Below are positions 5,239 to 10,580 of a DNA stretch of 10,580 nt, one piece after another; the first letter of the stretch is position 1; each line of letters starts with the position of its first letter. Origin of the DNA: Oxalobacteraceae bacterium (lineage in GTDB: Bacteria; Pseudomonadota; Gammaproteobacteria; Burkholderiales; Burkholderiaceae_D); NCBI GenBank assembly GCA_003132085.1, contig PKWO01000189.1:4420-14999 (forward strand), read 5' to 3'. Under the pieces are notes generated by a model. It did no database searches. It was not told the DNA's origin and worked only from the letters and a program-made list of their open reading frames with translations. The translations under genes and the position numbers were made by a program.

Positions 5239-5727
5239 TTAAAACTTTATATATCTTGCGATATTGTCCGGCAAGAAAGGCTTGGCCGTGCGGGCGGCGG
5301 TTTCCGCCAGCGGACTCAAAAGCGCGTTCTTCCAGAAATCCTGTTGCGGAATTGCCGTCATTCCGCACACCAGCACTGCAGCCAAGACAATGACAAGGCC
5401 GCGTGCCAATCCAAACAATCCACCCAAACCACGATCCGCAACGGTTAGTCCGCCTGCCTTGACGACGGCATCGACGGCCATCGTCAACAACATCATCAGC
5501 AACCTTACGCCGATGAACAGCGCGATGAAAGCAACGATCAAACGCGTCACATGTCCCGGAATCACATCCGGTAATAGACCTGCCAAGGCACCGCTGTATG
5601 CGTTGGCGACCACCAGTGATACGATCCAGCCAAGCAACGACAAAATCTCCTTGACCAAGCCGCGCATCGTGCTGACGATAATCGAACAAATCAATACGAA
5701 TAACACCAAATAATCAAAAATCGTCAT
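5239..5727 (-). CDS. cvpA: CvpA family inner-membrane protein (colicin V production)
   Basis: A 162-residue, very hydrophobic protein with four predicted membrane segments at about 3-20, 26-45, 62-84 and 104-123. MTIFDYLVLFVLICSIIVST followed by MRGLVKEILSLLGW is the typical N-terminal signature, and RGLGGLFGLARGLV the conserved third-loop motif. CvpA was named for colicin V secretion in E. coli and is linked to envelope stress tolerance; the biochemical role is unresolved. The gene lies 54 nt after the SPOR-protein gene and 24 nt before purF, in the conserved dedD-cvpA-purF order. The Shine-Dalgarno before its ATG is weak, so efficient translation may depend on upstream operon reading. Confidence 0.95.
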   Translation of the reverse strand: MTIFDYLVLFVLICSIIVSTMRGLVKEILSLLGWIVSLVVANAYSGALAGLLPDVIPGHVTRLIVAFIALFIGVRLLMMLLTMAVDAVVKAGGLTVADRGLGGLFGLARGLVIVLAAVLVCGMTAIPQQDFWKNALLSPLAETAARTAKPFLPDNIARYIKF

Positions 5728-5781
5728 GTGGCGACGAGGACATGGCGCGACATCATTTTCAGAATGGGGCGCAGCATGTCG

Positions 5782-6714
5782 TCAAGACGGCACCAAGGTG
5801 CCGTTCAATCCCAATTTGCTGAGCTTGGCGCGCGCGCCGTCGGCTTCATTCTTGCTGGCGAAAGGACCGATCCTTACCCGAATGCGCTCGCCGGATGCAG
5901 TAGGTACCTTCTGAGTATAGGACTTGATGCCGGCATCGCTCAACTTGCCTTGCAGCTCGCTGACCTTATCTTGCGACGCAAAAGCGGCGACCTGCACCAC
6001 GAACCTGACGGGCTTCTTGTCTGCATTCGGCTTGTGGGAATCGACATCTTTGCCCTCAAGGATGGCCTCCGCACGGGCGTCGCCGCGCTTTTCAGACGGA
6101 CGTTCAACCTTCGCCGGCTTCGCTTCGGCCTTTTGGGCGGCGTGAGACGGTTCTATCGGCTTAGCGCCTTCCTTGGTCTTGCTACCGGCGGCGTCCTCCG
6201 CACCCTGACCGCCATGCATCGCAGCGGCAGCAACCGGCTGCGCGGGAGCGGTCGCTTTGGGGCTCGCCGCTATCGCGTCCTCTTTGGCATTCGGCACCAG
6301 GATCACTTGTTCTCGTTGGCCCAGCGATTCAGCCACCGGAACCGAGGCTGCAGGCGTGGCAGGCATGGTAGGCGTTGCCGGTAATACGCCTGCGCCTGCG
6401 TCCGCCTGCGGTGGTTTGTCCTTGGACGGAATCTGGATCGCAATATTGTCCGTCTGCTGCTTCGGTTCAGAATCGAGGATCATCGGCAAGCCGATAACCA
6501 CGGCCAGTACCAAGGCCACCGCCCCTACCAGACGCCGTCGCGCGCGTTTCTTTTCAGGCAACACCGGATCAACCGACTGATTGGCCGCCCCGCCCTGTCT
6601 GCGCGTGCCGCGACCACGCACGACGTGCGAATCCTCTTCGGCGCGCGAATAAAATTCGCGCTCGCCAGGTTTCGATTCCTGCTTGTTTTTACTGAAAAAC
6701 GAGAACAAGCTCAT
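5782..6714 (-). CDS. SPOR-domain membrane protein (DedD-like)
   Basis: A 310-residue bitopic protein. A charged cytoplasmic N-terminus with the basic patch KKRARRR (55-61) precedes one membrane segment (about 62-80, LVGAVALVLAVVIGLPMIL). A long Ala/Pro/Lys-rich low-complexity periplasmic linker follows (about 85-234), and a C-terminal SPOR domain (about 235-310) contains RFVVQVAAFASQDKVSELQGKL and RVRIGPFASKNEA. SPOR domains bind denuded peptidoglycan glycans at the division septum; DedD of E. coli has the same architecture and the same place before cvpA. The linker is longer than in E. coli DedD (whole protein 310 versus about 220 residues), which is usual for betaproteobacterial members as far as I recall. 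It starts 19 nt after the folC stop without an evident Shine-Dalgarno. Confidence 0.92.
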   Translation of the reverse strand: MSLFSFFSKNKQESKPGEREFYSRAEEDSHVVRGRGTRRQGGAANQSVDPVLPEKKRARRRLVGAVALVLAVVIGLPMILDSEPKQQTDNIAIQIPSKDKPPQADAGAGVLPATPTMPATPAASVPVAESLGQREQVILVPNAKEDAIAASPKATAPAQPVAAAAMHGGQGAEDAAGSKTKEGAKPIEPSHAAQKAEAKPAKVERPSEKRGDARAEAILEGKDVDSHKPNADKKPVRFVVQVAAFASQDKVSELQGKLSDAGIKSYTQKVPTASGERIRVRIGPFASKNEADGARAKLSKLGLNGTLVPS

Positions 6715-6733
6715 GCGATTAATGATGAATTCG

Positions 6734-8026
6734 TCAATGATTTCGGGCCGCCATCACACCCGCGACTGTCAGGAATGATCCGAAAACCGCAATTCTATCA
6801 TTCTCCCCTGCTCGTCTCATCGCATTTGCGAAAGCGTCTGCCGGCGAAGCGAAGATTTCTATGCTGCGCTCGTCTCCGGGCCGGTCGTTTGGCGTCACCC
6901 CGGCGAGCAACAACTTTTCCTTGATCTCCAGCGCCGACGCGGCTCGGGGCGACGGCAGGTCGGTCACGCACCAATGATCGACGCACTCTTTCAACTGCGT
7001 TATCACGCCATCGATATCCTTGTCGTGCATCGCACCGAATACCGCGTAGGTAAACGGATGAAACCCCATATTGCCCAAATTTTGTGCCAGCGCGGCGGCC
7101 GCATGCGGATTGTGCGCCACATCCAGAATCACCGTAGGCCGCCCCGGCAGCACTTGAAAGCGCCCCGGCAAATCGACCATCATCAGGCCGCTACGGATCT
7201 CCTGCGCGCCGACCGGCAGGCGCAGCCGCAATACGTCAAGCGCCGCCAGCACGGCGGAAGCGTTCAGCAACTGGTTGGCGCCGCGCAGACTGGGGTAACC
7301 GAGCGAATTGCGGCGCTGGCTGCGACCGCCGTAATTCCATTGCTGCTGGTCGCCTGAATAGTTGAAATCGCGGCCGAACAGCCATAAATCGGCGCCGATG
7401 CTCTCGGCGTGCTTGATCAGCGACTGCGGCGCGACCGGATCGCTGCAGATGGCGGGTTTGCCGGCGCGAAAAATTCCGGCCTTTTCAAAGCCGATCGCTT
7501 CTCGCGTATCGCCAAGATAGTCGGTGTGATCGATATCCACGCTGGTGACGATTGCCACATCGCCATCGATTACATTGACCGCATCCAAGCGTCCGCCCAA
7601 GCCGACTTCGAGAATCACCACATCCAACTCCGCCTGTGCGAACAAATGCATGATGGCGAGCGTCGTAAACTCGAAATAGCTGAGCGAAATATCGCCGCGC
7701 TTGGCCTCGACCGCAAGAAAGCTGGCGATTAGCGCATCGTCGGATGCGCATTCGCCGCCAATGCGCGCCCGTTCGTTGAAACGCAGGAAATGCGGTTTGA
7801 TGTACAAGCCGACGCGATATCCGGCACGCATCAAAATCGACTCGAGCATCGCACAAGTCGAGCCTTTGCCGTTGGTGCCGCCGACCACGATCACCGGGCA
7901 CTTGAATTGAATATCCAGTCTTTCCTTTACCGCGGCAACCCGCTCAAGACCGAGGTCGATGACCTTGAAATGGCGCGACTCCAACAGGGTCAGCCATTCC
8001 GCGAGTGTGGTGGGATGAATGTGCAT
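6734..8026 (-). CDS. folC: Bifunctional dihydrofolate synthase / folylpolyglutamate synthase
   Basis: A 430-residue cytoplasmic Mur-ligase-family enzyme that adds glutamate to dihydropteroate (making dihydrofolate) and then to reduced folates. The ATP P-loop is GTNGKGS (50-56). Further family motifs are FNERARIGGE (83-92), the Mg/ATP segment LEVGLGGRLDAVN (139-151), SVDIDHTDYLGDT (162-174), and EKAGIFRAGKPA (181-192), which contains the candidate carbamylated lysine K182. RGANQLLNA (248-256) and LDVAHNPHA (301-309) mark the linker and the C-terminal domain. It is intact and of normal length. It begins 29 nt after a strong terminator that ends the accD transcription unit, and has only a weak Shine-Dalgarno-like AAGAA adjoining the ATG. 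Expression therefore needs read-through or a local promoter that I could not identify with confidence. Confidence 0.97.
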   Translation of the reverse strand: MHIHPTTLAEWLTLLESRHFKVIDLGLERVAAVKERLDIQFKCPVIVVGGTNGKGSTCAMLESILMRAGYRVGLYIKPHFLRFNERARIGGECASDDALIASFLAVEAKRGDISLSYFEFTTLAIMHLFAQAELDVVILEVGLGGRLDAVNVIDGDVAIVTSVDIDHTDYLGDTREAIGFEKAGIFRAGKPAICSDPVAPQSLIKHAESIGADLWLFGRDFNYSGDQQQWNYGGRSQRRNSLGYPSLRGANQLLNASAVLAALDVLRLRLPVGAQEIRSGLMMVDLPGRFQVLPGRPTVILDVAHNPHAAAALAQNLGNMGFHPFTYAVFGAMHDKDIDGVITQLKECVDHWCVTDLPSPRAASALEIKEKLLLAGVTPNDRPGDERSIEIFASPADAFANAMRRAGENDRIAVFGSFLTVAGVMAARNH

Positions 8027-8054
8027 TTCTTGAATAATATGGTGACGATACCAA

Positions 8055-8090
8055 AATTAAAAAGCCCGGTTTAATACGGGCTTTTTAATT
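8055..8090. terminator. Bidirectional intrinsic terminator between accD and folC
   Basis: AATTAAAAAGCCCG (8055-8068) and CGGGCTTTTTAATT (8077-8090) are perfectly complementary over 14 bp with an 8-nt loop (GTTTAATA). Because the stem base is A/T-rich, either strand gives a G/C core followed by a U-run. On the minus strand it terminates transcripts leaving accD (stop at 8160), while folC starts only 29 nt beyond it. Confidence 0.93.
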
Positions 8091-8159
8091 TATTTGACTG
8101 TTCGACATGTTTGCAAAGAGTGGCTCAAGTGGGGCCGCGAAGCCCAACCTGCACACTAC

Positions 8160-9032
8160 TCAGGCCAACACATCGGCCGGCTGATTTTGCAACAGTGCCA
8201 GCAAATGAGCGATTTCTTCGCGCATCTTGCGGCGATCTACAATCATGTCCACAGCGCCTTTTTGAATCAGGAATTCAGCGCGCTGAAATCCTTCAGGCAA
8301 TTTTTCACGCACGGTGCTTTCAATCACGCGCGGACCGGCAAAACCGATCAATGCCTTCGGTTCGGCGATCACCACGTCGCCCATGAAGGCAAACGAGGCC
8401 GATACGCCGCCCATGGTCGGATCGGTCAACACTGAAATGAAAGGCAGCTTTTTCTCAGCCAATTTGCTCAACATGGCAGTCGTTTTCGCCATTTGCATGA
8501 GTGACAACAGTCCTTCCTGCATGCGCGCGCCGCCTGTGGCCGTAATGCAAATGAAAGGTACCTTTTGTTCCAGCGCCACCTGCGCGCCACGCACAAACCG
8601 TTCGCCGACCACAGAACCCATCGAACCGCCCATGAATTCGAATTCAAAGCAGGCAACCACGACCGGCAAGCTCATGATGGCGCCGCCCAACACTATCAGC
8701 GCATCGGTTTCACCGGTGGCCTCCATCGCCGCTTTCAGCCGATCCGGATACTTTTTGCTGTCCTTGAATTTGAGCGTATCGACCGGCAATGCTTCCTGGC
8801 CTATTTCATAGCGCCCACCGGCGTCCAGCAAGGCATCCAGCCGATCACGGGCACGGATGCGCATGTGATGGTTGCATTTTGGACACACATGAATATTGGA
8901 CTCCAAATCGGTCCGGTACAGAACCGCCTCGCAAGACGGGCATTTGACCCACAATCCTTCGGGCACCGACTTGCGGATTGCGGTATCGGAACGCTGAATG
9001 CGCGGGGGCAGCAGTTTTTCCAGCCAACTCAT
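8160..9032 (-). CDS. accD: Acetyl-CoA carboxylase carboxyltransferase subunit beta
   Basis: The beta subunit of the carboxyltransferase half of acetyl-CoA carboxylase, working with AccA to move CO2 from carboxybiotin-AccB to acetyl-CoA, giving malonyl-CoA for fatty acid synthesis. The 290 residues are the normal length. An N-terminal four-cysteine zinc ribbon is present: C31, C34, C50 and C53 (C-x2-C-x15-C-x2-C). The crotonase-type core includes FEFMGGSMGSVVGE (131-144) and TGGARMQEG (166-174), which helps form the oxyanion hole. A Shine-Dalgarno GAGG lies before the ATG. The gene has a recognisable promoter of its own in the gap after trpA and ends at a strong terminator, so it can be a separate transcription unit despite the trp-acc-fol gene order. 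Confidence 0.98.
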   Translation of the reverse strand: MSWLEKLLPPRIQRSDTAIRKSVPEGLWVKCPSCEAVLYRTDLESNIHVCPKCNHHMRIRARDRLDALLDAGGRYEIGQEALPVDTLKFKDSKKYPDRLKAAMEATGETDALIVLGGAIMSLPVVVACFEFEFMGGSMGSVVGERFVRGAQVALEQKVPFICITATGGARMQEGLLSLMQMAKTTAMLSKLAEKKLPFISVLTDPTMGGVSASFAFMGDVVIAEPKALIGFAGPRVIESTVREKLPEGFQRAEFLIQKGAVDMIVDRRKMREEIAHLLALLQNQPADVLA

Positions 9033-9061
9033 GGAGACCTCATTTATTTTTTACCTGCCGC

Positions 9062-9090
9062 ATTGTACCGTTCGCGTGCAAATGCGCCAA
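9062..9090 (-). promoter_or_regulatory. Predicted sigma70 promoter of accD
   Basis: On the minus strand TTGGCG (9090-9085; four of six matches to TTGACA) and TACAAT (9067-9062; five of six matches to TATAAT) are separated by exactly 17 bp. Transcription would start near 9055, about 23 nt before the accD ATG, leaving room for the GAGG Shine-Dalgarno. This makes accD independent of tryptophan-operon control. Confidence 0.6.
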
Positions 9091-9107
9091 GTTTTGCGAT
9101 AATGACA

Positions 9108-9141
9108 ACATCCGCCATGCCAGGCATGGATATCCGGATGT
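9108..9141. repeat. Large imperfect hairpin between trpA and accD
   Basis: Outer arms ACATCCG (9108-9114) and CGGATGT (9135-9141) enclose an inner perfect palindrome CCATGCC-A-GGCATGG (9115-9129). Only a 5-nt bulge, ATATC (9130-9134), lies on one side. In addition GATATCCGG is directly repeated at 9129-9137 and 9144-9152. No T-run follows on the minus strand, so it is not a standard terminator. It may stabilise the trpA mRNA 3' end, assist Rho-dependent ending, or be a small interspersed palindromic element. Confidence 0.75.
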
Positions 9142-9169
9142 TTGATATCCGGCAGCTTGTACTTTCAAC

Positions 9170-9967
9170 TTATTCGTCCAACGCCTTGCGTATCCCCCGA
9201 AGAAAAGTCCGCACCGCGTCCACCGCTTGCTCGCGCGGCGAATTTTCGAGCTCCTGAATGATGCGGCTGCCGATGACGACGGCGTCCGACACTGCCGCTA
9301 CCGCTTTGGCGGTGGCCGCATCGCGGATGCCGAAGCCGACGCCGATCGGCAGTTTCACATGCTTCCTGATCGCCGCAATGCGCTGCGCCACTTCTGCGGT
9401 ATCGATATTGGCGGCGCCGGTCACGCCCTTGAGCGACACGTAGTAGCTGAAGCCGCTGCCTGCTTTGGCTACCTGTTCGATGCGTTCCTCGGTCGAGGTC
9501 GGCGACAACAGGAAAATCATGTCCAAGCCATTGGCGTGCATGCTGCGCGCAAATTCCTCGCATTCTTCGGGCGGGTAATCGACCACGATGGTGCCGTCGA
9601 CGCCGGCCTCTTTGGCTGCCTCGATATAAGCCTGCTGCCCCATATGTTCGATCGGATTCGCATAGCCCATCAAGACGATCGGCGTGGTGGAATTAGTCTG
9701 CCGGAATTCGGCCACCAACGCCAATACGTCGCGCAAGCCGATGCCGAATTTAAGCGCCCGCTCGCAGGCCCGCTGAATCACAGGTCCTTCCGCCATCGGG
9801 TCGGAAAATGGCACGCCAAGCTCGATCACATCGGCGCCGCCGTCAACCAACGCATGCAACAACGGCACGGTGAGTTCCGGGTCCGGGTCGCCGGCGGTAA
9901 TGAAAGTAATCAGGGCTTTCTTGTTTTGTGCCGCCAGGGCAGCAAATGTTGATTGAATTCTGGACAT
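9170..9967 (-). CDS. trpA: Tryptophan synthase alpha subunit
   Basis: A 265-residue TIM-barrel subunit that cleaves indole-3-glycerol phosphate to indole and glyceraldehyde 3-phosphate, indole being channelled to TrpB. Numbering coincides with E. coli TrpA: the catalytic E49 is present in VIELG, loop 6 has T183 in LKGVTGA, and the phosphate site is formed by GVGFGIRD (209-216) and VIGSRI (231-236). The position of the second catalytic acid, Asp60 in E. coli, is Glu here (SDPMAEGPVIQ, codon GAA), a conservative change. As I recall, the published family signature tolerates it. The start overlaps the trpB end almost completely (TGA-A-ATG, one base between), with AAGG just upstream inside trpB, so translation is coupled and equimolar subunit synthesis is expected. 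Confidence 0.97.
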   Translation of the reverse strand: MSRIQSTFAALAAQNKKALITFITAGDPDPELTVPLLHALVDGGADVIELGVPFSDPMAEGPVIQRACERALKFGIGLRDVLALVAEFRQTNSTTPIVLMGYANPIEHMGQQAYIEAAKEAGVDGTIVVDYPPEECEEFARSMHANGLDMIFLLSPTSTEERIEQVAKAGSGFSYYVSLKGVTGAANIDTAEVAQRIAAIRKHVKLPIGVGFGIRDAATAKAVAAVSDAVVIGSRIIQELENSPREQAVDAVRTFLRGIRKALDE

Positions 9968-9968
9968 T

Positions 9969-10580
9969 TCAGATCGCCTTTTTCGTGCGTTCAGCTACCG
10001 TGTGCATATCCTTGTCGCCGCGTCCGGACAAGTTGACCAGAATGATTTTATCCTTGGGCAGCGTGGCCGCGAACTTGGCCGCATAAGCCAGCGCATGGCT
10101 CGACTCCAGCGCCGGAATGATGCCTTCGATGCGGCAGCACTGGTGAAAAGCCTGGATCGCCTCGTCATCGGTAATCGACACGTATTGCGCGCGCCCGCTA
10201 TCTTTCAACCATGCATGCTCTGGTCCCACGCCTGGATAGTCGAGGCCGGCGGAAACCGAATGGGTCTCGATAATCTGGCCGTTCGCATCCTGCAGCAGGT
10301 ACGTGCGGTTTCCGTGCAACACTCCCGGCGAGCCTGCCAGCAATGCGGCTGCATGGCGCCCGGTTTCCAGACCTTCGCCGGCCGCCTCCACCCCGATCAA
10401 TCGTACATCCTGATGGTCGATATAGGGATAGAAAATACCCATCGCATTGGAGCCGCCGCCGATGCAAGCCATCACGTAATCCGGCTGGCGCCCGACCATT
10501 TCAGGCATTTGCTGCAGGCATTCGTCGCCAATCACCGACTGGAAATCGCGCACCATCATCGGATACGGATGCGGGCCGGC
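9969..10580 (-). CDS. trpB: Tryptophan synthase beta subunit, C-terminal part (cut by the window edge)
   Basis: The last 203 residues of TrpB, the PLP enzyme condensing indole with serine to tryptophan. The fragment begins AGPHPYPMMVRDFQSVIGDE, the conserved segment after the middle of the protein, and runs into the edge at 10580 in an open frame. GGGSNAMG is the PLP-phosphate-binding loop. HSVSAGLDYPGVGPEHAW is the conserved COMM-to-C-terminal segment including the serine-site DYPGVGPEH, and LSGRGDKDM is the C-terminal PLP-pyridine-side motif (Ser of LSGRG). The active-site lysine and E109-equivalent lie outside the window. It is the upstream partner of trpA in a translationally coupled pair. 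Confidence 0.97.
   Translation of the reverse strand, partial: AGPHPYPMMVRDFQSVIGDECLQQMPEMVGRQPDYVMACIGGGSNAMGIFYPYIDHQDVRLIGVEAAGEGLETGRHAAALLAGSPGVLHGNRTYLLQDANGQIIETHSVSAGLDYPGVGPEHAWLKDSGRAQYVSITDDEAIQAFHQCCRIEGIIPALESSHALAYAAKFAATLPKDKIILVNLSGRGDKDMHTVAERTKKAI

Noticed and set aside
5728..6384. Plus-strand open frame of 218 codons
   Set aside because: It is opposite the SPOR-protein gene and its Ala/Pro/Lys-rich linker, which easily yields long antisense frames; no domain is visible.
8034..8054. TATTAT as -10 of a folC promoter
   Set aside because: No acceptable -35 at 16-18 bp, and the start site would fall on the start codon; not supportable.
9098..9103. GATAAT as a plus-strand -10
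   Set aside because: No -35 at a proper distance and no plus-strand gene follows.
1..10580. CRISPR arrays, tRNA or rRNA genes, insertion sequences
   Set aside because: No spaced direct repeats, cloverleaf-like segments, rRNA signature or transposase frame with terminal inverted repeats was seen on either strand.

Overview
The window comes from a bacterial chromosome and every confident gene lies on the minus strand, so transcription runs from high to low coordinates. The order trpB-trpA-accD-folC-SPOR(dedD-like)-cvpA-purF followed by a Cys/Met-metabolism PLP enzyme is typical of Betaproteobacteria of the order Burkholderiales. Protein flavour and moderate GC suggest an Oxalobacteraceae-like organism (Herminiimonas, Collimonas or Janthinobacterium type), but that is inference from synteny and not a proven assignment.

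Layout from the right edge: the 3' part of trpB (cut by the window edge) is coupled to trpA through a 1-nt gap. A 137-nt gap follows, with a large imperfect hairpin and a good sigma70-type promoter for accD. accD ends before a strong 14-bp-stem bidirectional terminator, after which come folC, a SPOR-domain membrane protein, cvpA and purF, closely spaced like one operon. These housekeeping genes cover the last steps of tryptophan synthesis, malonyl-CoA formation, folate synthesis and polyglutamylation, cell-division-associated peptidoglycan binding, and the first committed step of purine synthesis.

Downstream of purF is about 420 nt without a supportable gene (3274-3696), containing a short tandem repeat and what may be decayed coding sequence. 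Then comes a compact three-gene cassette: an ArsR-family repressor without cysteines, an AHSA1/SRPBCC protein and a glutathione S-transferase. It is driven by a promoter with perfect consensus -35 and -10 hexamers (16-bp spacer). Two copies of one palindromic operator-like sequence, exactly 40 bp apart, overlap those hexamers, which strongly suggests autorepression. The cassette appears to be inserted into the otherwise conserved purF-met gene neighbourhood.

The most notable element is the 200-nt leader of the last gene, a cystathionine gamma-synthase/homoserine sulfhydrylase family enzyme. On the minus strand it holds a SAM-II-like riboswitch aptamer (1594-1680) with an apparent extra hairpin. 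A 13-bp intrinsic terminator follows and ends a few nucleotides before the start codon. The conserved 3' strand of the aptamer (GCUAAAAGGG) is almost perfectly complementary to the 5' arm of that terminator, so it can act as the antiterminator. This predicts a transcriptional OFF switch by SAM on a methionine-pathway gene. The leftmost 300 nt hold at most the 3' tail of an unidentified plus-strand gene.
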